Positions 1 through 10,532 of a stretch of DNA of 64,000 bases are shown here, piece after piece (position 1 is the first letter of the stretch; every line of letters starts with the position of its first letter). This stretch comes from Stereum hirsutum FP-91666 SS1 (Eukaryota > Basidiomycota > Agaricomycetes > Russulales > Stereaceae), in contig NW_006763135.1 of NCBI RefSeq assembly GCF_000264905.1, positions 1,839,179-1,903,178 of the forward strand. The letters are read 5' to 3'. The notes beneath the pieces were generated by a model that was not told where the DNA came from, did not search any database, and was given only the letters and a program-made list of their open reading frames with translations. Both the position numbers and the translations under genes were made by a program.

Positions 1-894
1 CGGACAAAGCGGTGGGAAAGCTGGCCAAGTCGTGCGTGCAATTTATTATTAGCCCTCTATTCCCTAGTCTCTGAGTCATCATACTTGGTTGCATCGACAA
101 CTGTACTGATGACTGCCTTCCTATTCTCAGGTTCTTTGGACGTTTCGTTCAGCACGGCGGCCCACTTCGCACGAAAAGGTTCATCGACACCATGGTACTA
201 TTCTTCCGTGCCGTCCGGCAGCAAGCTCTGGATCGCACTTACGACGACATCCCTGATCTCGAATCGTACATCGCCCTTCGTAGGGACACCAGCGGGTGCA
301 AACCGTGCTTCGCTCTCATCGAATTCGCAGGCGGATATGACCTCCCGGATGCCGTCGTCGAACATCCATCTATTCAGATCCTCCAAGATGCGACGAATGA
401 CTTAGTCACCTGGTCGAATGTGAGTAATCCAATGCCATCGTATACCCGGCATCCTCTTCAGGTCTGCAAGTCAAGGAGCATAGCTGACCCACTTCGTGTC
501 CAGGATATCTTCTCTTATAACGTCGAGCAGTCGCGTGGGGACACACATAACATGGTCGTTGTCCTCATGCATGAACAAGGTCTCGCGGTCCAGGAGGCCA
601 TTGATGCCGTCGCGGATCTGTGTGAACGTAGCATCGACACCTTCGAACAGACCAGACGTTCGTTGCCCTCATGGGGTCCTATTGTTGATAGCAACGTGGA
701 GTCCTACATCGACGGTCTTCAAAACTGGATCATCGGGTCTCTTCACTGGTCCTTTTTGACCGAACGGTCGGTTCCTCCATGGCGTCGTTGGTTACGTGAT
801 CGAAGCTGATGCCATTGCCTGCAGGTATTTTGGGAAGGACCGTCGGGACGTCAAGAGGAAATTGTTCGTCAAGTTGCTCGCGAAGAGGTGTTGA
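1..894 (+). CDS. Sesquiterpene synthase, 3' part
   Basis: C-terminal 216 codons of a class I terpene cyclase of the basidiomycete sesquiterpene synthase type, which would ionise farnesyl diphosphate and cyclise it. Exons: <1-31, 131-419, 504-766, 825-894; each junction keeps one open frame. The first partial codon begins at base 3. The second metal-binding motif (NSE triad) is intact and is created across an intron: NDIFSYNVE, followed by QSRGDTHN. Also visible are LRRDTSGCKPC and the C-terminal family signature HWSF...ERYFGK. The first metal site (D/N-rich motif) and the N-terminus lie upstream of the window. Families with this signature include protoilludene-, cubebol- and cadinene-forming enzymes; the product cannot be deduced here. 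No other biosynthetic gene follows downstream, so if there is a cluster it extends to the left. Confidence 0.93.
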
Positions 895-1749
895 GCGATA
901 GGTACGTCTTCTTTATTTTCGTTGCTGCCACCAAGCCTCTGACGAACAATGATGGTCTCAGCCTCGTCTTCTACCATAGTTCCTTAGTTTGCCTCCAGTC
1001 TCTCATACCAAACACTCCTTAATCCTCCATAGACTTATATCGTTGCTATAGTTCTTTAGCCCTCACACTCCTTACATAATTCTACCTTTCTATTACATCG
1101 GTCTCAAATGATCTTCGTTCTCTTCACAATGCTCCTCCCGTATGCTCTTTCTCCTCTTTCATTCTTCTTATTGGGGTCTGGCCATCACCTCTCCGCAAGG
1201 ACCTTACATTCATACCTAATTCTTGTATCAATTTCTACGTCCTTAGTGACCTATGCCCTTTTGTAGCACTATTGTCGTATCTCGGTCTTCCTGCTTACTT
1301 GACTCGTTGAATGTTATACGCCCGTGTTTATTGCTTTGAGGCTTCGGTCCTAGGCTAAGCCTACTAATGTTTATACCCGGAGCTCTGCTGTTCTCCCACC
1401 CAGCTTCAATCACAGTGCTCTCCGCAGCGCTTCCGCATCGTGATGCACGCTCGTCAGTACACGCACGAACACGCACCGAAACATGCAACATCCTCAATGA
1501 GCTGGCCGCGAGATTTTACGCACAGGGGCAAAGTTTAGGTTGGCGTGGGGCTGTGACTGAGAAGTGAGGTTGTCTCCCAGGAACATCATATTCTCGTCAG
1601 ATCCGAACAGTCAACAGCATCTTACATATACACGTAATCTTAACTCCTCAGCTCCCTCCACGTCTCGCCTGGACCATCCTCGCAAGTCAAGCAGAAGACC
1701 TAAAACTCTCACAGGATGCCACGCGAGAGGAGCACGACAGAATAAGCAA
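895..1749. other. Intergenic, no gene seen
   Basis: Pyrimidine-rich stretch between the end of the terpene synthase and the end of the convergent gankyrin gene. The short open frames on both strands have no recognisable domain or coding-like composition. It presumably holds the two 3' untranslated regions. Confidence 0.6.
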
Positions 1750-3207
1750 TCAGGGTTTACCGCATCGGCTGGCGAGGTAGTCCCTTGCACGCTTTTGCTC
1801 TTGCCCTCCCACACCCTCGAGCTCTTCCGGGGTTTGCTCGTCTAGGTTCGTCTGCGCATAGTGCAACAATGAAAACGCGAGCAGTTGAGTGAAAAAAGTC
1901 CGGGTAAAGAGCACGAATGCATGAACAATAAGATAGGGTTCAAGAGAGAGGGAGGAAATACTTACACGGCTTCTGTCGGCCCCGGCTTCGACGAGCAGAG
2001 CCGCGGCCTCCGCATGGGCAGACTCCATCGCGAGGTGTAGAGGTGTGTTGCCTGTATTCCCCGGATAAACAAAGCAGGTTGAAACGAAGAGAGGCAGTTG
2101 GGCAGGAGTGAGAAATCCCGGCCCATCTCGCAAAACAAAGTACGAGAAATACACACCGAGGCGGTCTCCGGTGTTTAACCTTGGTTTCGGATGACCTTCA
2201 CCGGGCGGATGCAGGAGAAGTGTGATAAAGCCGGTCGAACCGGTGGTGGCTGCACGATGGCTGCGTATGCGTGAGCGCGCAGAAATCACGGCCCCGCGAT
2301 GCCAGCACAGAGCGTAGTAAAACGTATCACGGTGTAATCATCGGCGCCAGTAGACATAGTAACAAGGATGATGCACTTACAGGGGCAACTGATTCGCTTT
2401 GTCTCTGGCGTTGATCTAGCGATGCGAACCAAATAAGACCAGGTGAGTACGGGAAGGTTCACAAGATGCTCGCGAAGGAGAAGCCAACCACTGACGTCGG
2501 CTCCCCGCGAGATCAAGAACTTTCCGATCTGGATGTGTGGAAACATGTTTGAGAGCCGTTATTTTACATTGTCGAGCATGTGAGATGATGAGAGAAAAAG
2601 AAGGACCGACGTCGATTCGAGATTTGGAAGCTGCATAGTGTCTTCCAGGCAATCGAGGTTAGCGGTTATTCCCGGAGCAATACGTGAAAGAGATGCCTAC
2701 AGTGGGGTGAGGCCTTTGTCGTTCCGCTTATTTACATCTGCACCTGCCCCGACGAGTTCTTTAGTTACATCCTCGTGGCCAGCGCTGACTGAAGGGACCA
2801 ATGAAAAATAAGTATAGCGTCCGTCGTGTGAGATCAAGGCTAATGAATGGAGTCCATTGCACCTGCAATATGAAGAGCGCTCCACCCGCTCGCATCAACT
2901 TTGTCTATGTCCGCTTTTTGATCAACGAGGTACCTGGCAATGTCGACAGAGCCAGAGGATGCGGCCCAGTGTAAAGGTGTACGTCCATCCTAAAGTGGCA
3001 CACATTGGTTGGCTGTGAAATTCAGTAGATTGGAGATATATAATGCTTACTGCATCTGCAGCATTGAGTAGACTTGGATTCTCAGAGACAAGAGACCGTA
3101 GCAGTGATAGTTGGTCTGTGGCGAACATCAATAACAGATCTAAGCCGTTATCGGACGTTACTTCACTTACTATTCTGCGCAGCTGTGTGAACCGAGAAAG
3201 AAGTCAT
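1750..3207 (-). CDS. NAS6: Gankyrin/Nas6-type proteasome assembly chaperone
   Basis: Ankyrin-repeat protein of 235 aa orthologous to human PSMD10 (gankyrin) and yeast Nas6, which binds the ATPase Rpt3 during assembly of the 19S regulatory particle. Ten exons (5' to 3' on the minus strand): 3171-3207, 3051-3115, 2863-2989, 2701-2788, 2611-2641, 2496-2528, 2381-2415, 2157-2260, 1966-2051, 1750-1851. The start was set at 3207 because exon 1 followed by a 55-nt intron restores the first repeat (FSVHTAAQNNQLSLLRSLV); the in-frame ATG at 3128 lies inside that intron. The protein is essentially all ankyrin repeats, with signatures DGRTPLHWAA, GADVNKRNDKGLTPLHYAA and GNTPLHLAMESAHAEAAALL, and the usual family length (about 226-235 aa). 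Several exons are only 31-35 nt, so automatic prediction is likely to break this gene. Confidence 0.93.
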
Positions 3208-3721
3208 GGTACTATTGACTGTAAGCAGTGGGTGTTAGGGAAAGTTTCCAAGCAGAACAAGGTGGGAGTTGCGGCAGTCAGAGCAAGAATACTAAGTGGC
3301 GAGACGCGTAAGTGCTGCTCTTCTGGCCAGTCTACCGGTCCCTCACGTGTGCCACGCGACGGTGTTCAAAGCGTGTTGCTCAAGACGGACTGCTGTATTC
3401 ATCTGTCTCTGCCTCGCTTGCAAACATGCCTCGTCTTGACGCCGACCGCATCTAAGACATGCTGTAGCATGACCCACTACACCTGTTTGAATCCCGATAC
3501 TCTCTAGACGTTTTAATCTACCTTGCTTCTCGTTGTGGCCTATCTCACGAACCAGACAGAAGGAAAGTTGGAAACATACTATCCGATCCCACCACCGGCT
3601 CACATCGCAACTACGACCTATACCCCGCATACCAATTACCTCTACCATCAGCACTCGTCACTAAGTTCATCATAATTTGGTCTGTGTTGGTCTCGACGTC
3701 TCTATCCATATACGACAAGCC
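3208..3721. promoter_or_regulatory. Divergent promoter region
   Basis: 513 bases between the starts of the gankyrin gene (minus) and the zinc-ribbon gene (plus). It must carry both promoters. No clear TATA box or repeated element was recognised. Confidence 0.5.
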
Positions 3722-5362
3722 ATGACCGTACGACTCATCGACGAGCAAGATCCGCTCGACCGTCCACGCATCTTCCGAAGAGAGTGGAAGCCATCTAAAC
3801 CAGTGAGTTCACACTCAATATCACTTAAACAAGTAATGCCTGGCTCATAGTGCACATATCTATCTGCTGTGGCAGCATCTTTCAAAGTCAACCTCCCTCC
3901 CAACGCTATTACTTGCCCCTCTGAATCGTCCTTTGTTCACCTGTCAGAACTGCGGGTCCTCCAACTCCTACGTTCCACTGTGTTTGTGGTGCACGTGGAC
4001 ATCTTCAGAAGTCTCACATGCATTCTGGCAACTGAGGCCTCGAGTACGCACGTTGAGCGCCCCCAGCAGAGAATTCAACCATACGACGTCTACACCGGAT
4101 TCAACAAACCGTTCAAGCGACGATGACGTTAAAGAAGAAGAAGACGATGATCAGCGCACTATTGTTTTTTCGACTAATGTAAGTTTGTGCACATCAAATC
4201 ATGGGGGCCCTCTGCTTTCGTCGCTTGCTCATGTTATTGCATGTGTACTTTCATCTAGACTTCTACTACAAATACCACGAAACGTACCTTTGTAGATTGT
4301 GATGACCGCCCTTGTTTTGGCACGTCTGTGAGGAAGCAACGTATTCGCCGAGTTCGACCATGTCAAGGTCGGTCCTTAACTTCACGCTCGTCACCCAGCT
4401 CTGCTGCGAGCGACGGCATGAGCCAAGTACAAGGCGCAGCAATGGACGTCGGTCCCGATTTCCCGTGCACAGTGGCGGACGCTCAGTCGCTCACCCTTCG
4501 TCATTGGCCTTCAGCGGACTGGGCTTCTTTCGAAACAAGGCCCACAAGCGCTCCCACACTTCACCAAAGTTGCAGTCAAGACTTTCTCTCACGAACCTCG
4601 TACTTCTCCTCCAATACCCTCGACAGCTCAACGCAAACCATCGCTCTATCTTCATCGAGTATACCAGGCGGTTCTGAACGTACGCTTCGACGGAAACAAA
4701 GAATGGTCGTCATGAAGAAGAAATCTTCCTGCTCTCTTCGAAGCCGTGCCTCCATCCCGACCATGTCCATTCCTCCCCAAACCCATGGACGTTCGGTCTC
4801 GGAGAACATCTCTTCCGCATCCATGTCTCGAACATCAGCTCCATCTGCCGTCGCCAATTGCAACTCTCAGTCTTCATTCGCTGAGCCAGACGTTCGCTTA
4901 GGACACCCCAGCCGGCCATACTATACTGCTATACGAAAGAATATGTCTCGCCCAAGCACGCCATTCGGGGATGGGCCCTTCCCCGTGACGCCGCCACGCA
5001 CACCGGACCCCACCTCCGCCCGCTCATCTGTCTCTGTCCAACGACCAGCTATGAGTGCACTCAGCATAAACAGCGGAGAAAACTCGGACTGGCCGATGAT
5101 GACAACAGGTAGAGACGGCCGTAAGAAGATGGCGAGGATCTCGCTGCCTGTGCCCTTGAAGTCGACAATGGGAGGAGGCTTCTCGATGAGTGGAGAGGTG
5201 GAACTGAGGATGGCGTTAGCGAGACGAAGGAGCGAGGAAGAACCCCACCGGATGCAAGAATATAAATTCCACGAGACGCCGAAGAAGGGTAGCGGGAGCG
5301 TGAAGGGTAGAGTGAGAAAGTTGGGGAAAGGACTGAAGGATTTCATGCTCGGACGAAGTTAA
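3722..5362 (+). CDS. Uncharacterised zinc-ribbon and Ser-rich protein
   Basis: Predicted protein of 495 aa from exons 3722-3802, 3876-4178 and 4259-5362; all three phases agree. Near residue 50 there is a four-cysteine zinc-ribbon-like knuckle (CQNCG, then CLWC nine residues later), followed by an acidic stretch (DDDVKEEEDDD). The remainder is low-complexity, rich in Ser, Pro, Thr and Arg, with SP/TP sites typical of phosphoregulated disordered proteins, and ends in a basic tail (KGRVRKLGKGLKDFMLG). No catalytic domain was recognised. The knuckle suggests binding to nucleic acid or protein, but that is inference. I do not recognise the family; it resembles the many Ser-rich single-knuckle proteins of Agaricomycetes. 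Confidence 0.7.
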
Positions 5363-5880
5363 TGAGGCATGATGAATACGGGACGATGTGACGGCGCTAT
5401 GCGTTTTCTTTTTCTCGCCAGGTTTGGACTCATGACGATTTCCCCCCCACGAACTTGCACGACATCATATACATACCCCATGCTTATGCGAGTCTCCAAG
5501 TGCTCACCTTGCTCACACGTAACATAATACCCTTCATACCTCATACCTGCCTATGCTTTCTCTCTACTTACATCGCTGCTTTAATTTTTGCTTTCTGTAC
5601 ATCCTCCAACGTAGATACAGTCAAATTAATATTCGTTACTTTCGATGGTTCCAGCAAAAAGTCCAACTGATGCGCTGATGTGTGTGCTATACGAACAAGA
5701 TACAGTAGACCGAAAGTGTTTGAAATAACAAGGATGTTCAGGTAACAATGAAGGGGGTAGAAGAAACCAAAAGTGTATGCAAAAGGACCGCGTGAAGAAA
5801 GCACGCTGCAAGGATATTCAGGAACAGAGAAAGAGGCTATAGATCGAATAGCGGAAACTAGGTAGACAGATAGCTCCACA
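5363..5880. other. Intergenic, 3' region
   Basis: AT-richer, pyrimidine-rich sequence directly after the zinc-ribbon gene; probably its 3' untranslated region and terminator. No gene seen. Confidence 0.5.
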
Positions 5881-5889
5881 CATCCTCAA

Positions 5890-7020
5890 TTGTAAACGAA
5901 AATACACCACACTATTTTTCAAATACACAGACTTCTTCACCTTCCCCGACCGCATATTCAACTCGGTCGCCCAGGTAACTTCTTCGGGGACGTCTCTTCT
6001 CTCAGGAGCTCTCGATATAACCACCATAATATCGCCCGTCATATTGGGAAGATAGTCGGAGCGGACGCGAGGTCTTCTGAACCTGTTCCGGAAATCTTCG
6101 TATCGAGGAGTTGCGGTAGTCACGGACAGGGGGCGGTAAATATGGGGTTACCGAGCGGAGATCGCTGATATGTTTTGCGACGAATAACTCTGGGGTTATG
6201 GTCCGCACGGCGACCATCGGCACGTTGGGATCGTCGAGTAGACTGAGCAGCAGCGACGCCTTCCAAAGCCAATGACTCGCTAGCGATGGAATGGGAAGAG
6301 GCCGACAATCTTCGTTCCAGCGGAGGTGTCGACGGGGTCCGGCCATGGGGGGAGACACATCAACCAGACTCAGAGCGTTATGATCTTTGGGAGGAAGCAA
6401 AGGAAGTAATGCCTTGCAGGACTCTGTGTGAGAAGTGGTAGAGAAGGTAATGGAGGTTCAAGAAGCGTCGACATGAACTAAGTACGAATGACTGTGTGAC
6501 TGACTCGATATTGAAGCCGCGGTTCCTGCCTTTACAGTGATGAGTGTATATGACGAGTTGGAGGGGCCGAGCATCTATGGCATTGGTAGAAGACGAACCG
6601 AGGAGAGAAACGAGAGACAAAAAGGCTGTCCCAGGACGTCGTAGACGCTGGTGGTACAGTGGTGAACCAAACTTCGGCAGTATGAGGAGACTCTTGGAAC
6701 GCACGGGAGCGACAATTCCAACTGTACTAATCTCCAGCATGCTGAATACTTCCGCCATGCCACCAAAAGTAGCCCACGAAGAAAGTGTGCAAGCCAGCTC
6801 CGAAGCAGACGCGTTCAGTGACCGAAGTAACTGGTGCGCTTCGAATGGTATCGCGAACTTCCAGGGTTGTGAGGCAATGTGACACAAGAGTATCCCAAGG
6901 AAGAGTCATACTCTCTGGCAAACGGGTCATTGACACTGACGTTGGAGAGTATAAGGAGCTGTTTGCGTTCGAAATGATGTGCAAAAAGTTCGGCGGTTAC
7001 GTCCATCGCCCTCGTAATCA
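5890..7020 (-). pseudogene. Decayed copy of the neighbouring F-box protein gene
   Basis: Translated in pieces, this stretch follows the order of the intact F-box gene at 7832-9670. About 6680-6880 matches its repeat region (for example VGIVAPVRSKSLLILPK against VGKVSTSSFVRFGSLLVLPN). About 6300-6440 matches its ESCKALLPLLPPKDHNALSL-like block (CKALLASLPFQDLSILIL in the intact copy). About 5930-6050 matches its C-terminus (DIMVVISRAPERRDVPEEV against DAMVVLPRTRERKKVADEV). The matching pieces lie in at least three different frames with in-frame stops between them, whereas the intact copy is a single open frame. I therefore call it a pseudogene created by tandem duplication. A spliced functional paralogue is a less likely alternative. 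Exact ends are approximate. Confidence 0.62.
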
Positions 7021-7831
7021 TGTATTAATACCAAAGGACGAGACTTCGTCTGAGATAAGTATCATCTGGGTTCAGCAGCCAGCAGCACAGAGTATGCAAG
7101 ACTATCATGATGGCGACGGGCGTGCAGATAATGAGCAACTATAGACGTCACGGTGTGGGACGGAGGCTGACGGAGGAGGCGACTCTGCCGCGGGCCAAGA
7201 ACCCGGATCGGAACATTGATGGGGCCAGTTGCTTGGCTCTGTGGCACACACTGTGACAGACGGCAAACTTCGAAGACATGATATAAATAGACCTGGCATT
7301 CTACCCAAATCTTGTCACGAGCTTGGAATAAGCCTCAAGTTCTTCTACCTGGCCCATATACTACTTACACCATTCATACAAGGTGTGATAGCTCTGACCT
7401 GCACCTCCCGTCGGCTTAACGATGTTGTAGATGCCGATTGTATTATTGTGACCGGAAGCTAGCTAAAACTATAAGGCTGCCATATATAGACCGTGGACTT
7501 CCTCGGTAGGATGCAGTTCGAGATAAGACAACGCGGTAAAAGGGATGTGGCGGGTTGGTGGACAGAGTATAACTGGTTTGAAGAGTTGAAGAGGGGATCG
7601 TGGAAGAAAACCGTCTCTCACGTGCAGAAGAAAGCTCATATGGAAGTCGTAGACAGCGAAAAGGACGAAGGAGTTGTATCGAGGTCAGTCAAATGGAAAG
7701 AATGGATCGGCTGAGGTTGAGTGACAGTCGCTGAGGCGCACGATCCTATAAACAGATACGCTATGAGCAGCCCCTCCAATGAAGTCAGAATAGATACAGA
7801 CCAACCTAAAATGATACACCTTGGCACATCC
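7021..7831. other. Probable remnant of the F-box copy, no intact gene
   Basis: By spacing, the 5' half of the duplicated F-box gene should lie here, but only weak, broken resemblance is visible. A short plus-strand frame (about 7340-7460, ALTCTSRRLNDVV) recalls an F-box helix but leads nowhere. Confidence 0.35.
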
Positions 7832-9670
7832 TCAAAACAAACGGAAAGTCGTCACGGCTTCCTTACTGATTTCCTCCTGTGTTTCCCCCGACCCGACCGT
7901 CACCGTCGATCGAGTCTTCCAAACGACTTCGTCGGCCACCTTTTTTCTCTCTCTCGTCCTCGGGAGCACCACCATCGCGTCGCACGATATATCGGGTAGG
8001 TAGTGAGAATCGTCGGAGAGCGAGTGAGACCCAGACGCGGGGCCACTTGACGATGCTTCAGCGAGTACCACGTCCATAAAGCGCGGTAAGTGGGCGAGCC
8101 GGCGATACGGGCTTTTCGAGAGTAAATCGGCGATACGTTTTGTGACCTGCGACTCTTGAGCTAAGGCCTGCGTAATGACTGACATCGCCATGTCGAACTC
8201 CTCGGCCGTTCTGGGACTAGATGGGAACAAGGAATCCCAAAATGAAGTGAGGTCCCTATGACCGCAGACTACCATCTTCAAGCTCGGTAGAGAGGTGAAG
8301 AAGGAACGACAATCTTCTTCCGTCCAGGACCAGTCCGGGAATGTCGATGGTAACCTTGTTGTTTTGGCTGAGGACTCGTCGGCCAAGATTAAGATACTGA
8401 GATCTTGGAAAGGAAGCGACGCGAGTAGAGCTTTGCAAAACTCGGTGGGAGAGGCGGCTGAATGGACAATGAACTTTAAACAGGTGCGATAACACGAGCT
8501 GGTGGCCAGTGAAGTTGCGTTGACTCGATAATGAAAGATGTTGTCCCCTTGTCTACACAGATGGGCATGTATGACAAGCCTGTGGAACTGAGCGCGAGGG
8601 GAGGCATCGACAAAAGACGAGTCTGGGAAGAGAGACTTCAATGTGTTGAAAAAACCGTCCCAAGCCGCCGTGGACAATACAGGGACGAAGGACTGTATTG
8701 TGAGACGTCGAAGGTTTGGTAGCACGAGGAGGCTTCCGAAACGGACGAAACTGGAGGTCGAAACCTTCCCAACATTCAGCACGGTGAGATTCGGGAGCTT
8801 GATAGTGCCACTGGTAGGCGTAGGACCCAAGAATGGCGTTGGACAGTTCTGAAGCCCAAGCGTTTGCAAGGAGGGCATGCGTTGCAAGGCTTGTAGCAGT
8901 TCCCGCAATTCAAAGGGTCGAGTCGTTTGTGAGTTCGGTTTCGAATAGCGAAGGCTCAAGGTGGTGAGGTGAGATAGTATGGGGGAGTTCCAAGGAGGAG
9001 TAACGTTCTCCAGAATGAGAGTTTTCAGGCGCGGAGCGCAGCCGGCGAGGAATGTGGCTGGTAGATGAACGATATACGGCAGGTTGTTATCTTCTGGAGC
9101 GGTTACATCGATTTCCAGACTTTGAAGCACAGGAGCAGGGCGGGCCATGGACAAGATGAGCGCGGCGCCCACATCGACGAGGTGGATGAATTGAACGCGG
9201 TCGAGGTGGTTTTCGAAGATATCGGTGGCTACAGCCTCATGTTTCTCGTATTCGTGCGTTATAGTCAAAGGACAAGACCTCGACCGGGATATCATCTCGC
9301 GGGCCCAAAACTCTCCCAAAAAGTCTATGCGTATATCGTCCCAAAGAGCTGAATCGGACAGTGCGACGTGCCGCCAATACTGACAGACATGGGTAAGGCG
9401 TATCCACCCGAGATATAACGGGTCCTCTCCCCCGTCGCATCTGCCATTTCTTGTGGTTGGGGGATCGATGCTCCGCGAGAAGTGTAGGATGATGGCAAGC
9501 AGTTCGGCGGGGAGGCGGTAGACCGGTCCATGAGTCACGACGCCGGTGTCTGCGGTGTCTGAGGCGGGAATGCGGCCTAAAAACGGATTCAGCAGCCAGG
9601 AGCCCAATGTAGACAATTCCATGATGGGTGGTCGGTGAGAGTGGACCAGGCGACCAAAGTCATGAACCAA
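7832..9670 (-). CDS. F-box protein with degenerate leucine-rich region
   Basis: Single-exon open frame of 612 aa. Residues about 49-110 form an F-box-like motif: YRLPAELLAIILHFSR, a short insertion, then LTHVCQYWRHVALSDSALW. This is the form common in large basidiomycete F-box families. The rest consists of leucine-rich strand/helix units (LKTLILENV, NLTVLNVGKV, LPNLRRLTIQSF) with no further domain. By family knowledge the F-box binds Skp1 in an SCF ubiquitin ligase and the C-terminal part recruits a substrate. The first Met was used; an internal Met 16 codons downstream is equally possible. The damaged copy downstream on the same strand indicates local duplication, usual for this fast-evolving family. 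Confidence 0.85.
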   Translation of the reverse strand: MVHDFGRLVHSHRPPIMELSTLGSWLLNPFLGRIPASDTADTGVVTHGPVYRLPAELLAIILHFSRSIDPPTTRNGRCDGGEDPLYLGWIRLTHVCQYWRHVALSDSALWDDIRIDFLGEFWAREMISRSRSCPLTITHEYEKHEAVATDIFENHLDRVQFIHLVDVGAALILSMARPAPVLQSLEIDVTAPEDNNLPYIVHLPATFLAGCAPRLKTLILENVTPPWNSPILSHLTTLSLRYSKPNSQTTRPFELRELLQALQRMPSLQTLGLQNCPTPFLGPTPTSGTIKLPNLTVLNVGKVSTSSFVRFGSLLVLPNLRRLTIQSFVPVLSTAAWDGFFNTLKSLFPDSSFVDASPRAQFHRLVIHAHLCRQGDNIFHYRVNATSLATSSCYRTCLKFIVHSAASPTEFCKALLASLPFQDLSILILADESSAKTTRLPSTFPDWSWTEEDCRSFFTSLPSLKMVVCGHRDLTSFWDSLFPSSPRTAEEFDMAMSVITQALAQESQVTKRIADLLSKSPYRRLAHLPRFMDVVLAEASSSGPASGSHSLSDDSHYLPDISCDAMVVLPRTRERKKVADEVVWKTRSTVTVGSGETQEEISKEAVTTFRLF

Positions 9671-10532
9671 TTCGGCGAGTCATAGCACATCAATGGAGCC
9701 AGGTGTTCGGCTCTACTCGAGTAGCAAATCGAAGAAAGGCCCTTTGTGTTCTACGCGCTAAGGACTTACTGGAATAAAGGCTAAGTTGCATCTACACCGA
9801 CAGGATCCCGCGCTGTGGGGCCAGCTGGTGTCACGATGAAATCCTGGATACACCACACGGTGTAATTACAATGGTCGACAAACATCTGAACAGTAACAAG
9901 CTATGTAAATTCTGGAAGGCGTCTGTAGTCTGTATATGTGAATCTATGACTGGGGCGACATGTTGGAGGTATTACAGTCTATAGATGATCGTGTACGAGC
10001 CTGAATGTCTATGGGTGTAAGTGGCAGGCGTTGTGAACTATGGGAGCAAGAGTCAGGGAAACCTCGAGCGCGAAACATACAAAAGTAAGTCAGAAGTAAA
10101 GACTGTTCATAAGAAGCTATAGAGAGTGCAAGAAGCCGGTGGGAGATGTCAATGATGAGTATTATAGAGTGGTCGTGTCGTGCTCAGCGAAAATCCCAAG
10201 GGTCGTGAGGGTGACGTGAATGTGAGAACCTATCAGTAGTGATAAACAAGATGAGATGGTACTATAAATGCGTGTGTAGTAAATAGTAATCCCAACGCGG
10301 GCGTGGGCAGAGGAGAGAGAAGCGAACAGGATGTAGAGCAGCATAAATAGAACAATATATAGACAGAATTGCTCGTGCATAGAACGTGATTGACATGAAA
10401 TGCAAGAAAGATGGATGTAAATGCGTAGATGACGGATGAACAAGCGAACCAGGGGTAAAGGATAAACACAACCGCATACACGAGCGAGAGATAAAACAAC
10501 AGACAACAAATCAAGACCAGACCACTCACGCT
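9671..10532. other. Intergenic, no gene seen
   Basis: Upstream region of the F-box gene and 3' region of the next minus-strand gene. Purine-rich on the plus strand from about 10080 to 10510. Open frames on the minus strand here are hydrophobic low-complexity translations of that purine tract and are not considered genes. Confidence 0.5.

Noticed and set aside
7493..7714. Plus-strand 73-aa Lys/Glu/Trp-rich frame
   Set aside because: It lies in the decayed F-box region, has no domain and no consistent extension.
10162..10529. Overlapping minus-strand hydrophobic frames resembling membrane proteins
   Set aside because: They arise from a purine-rich plus-strand tract between two genes; three overlapping frames are equally hydrophobic, which indicates composition rather than coding.
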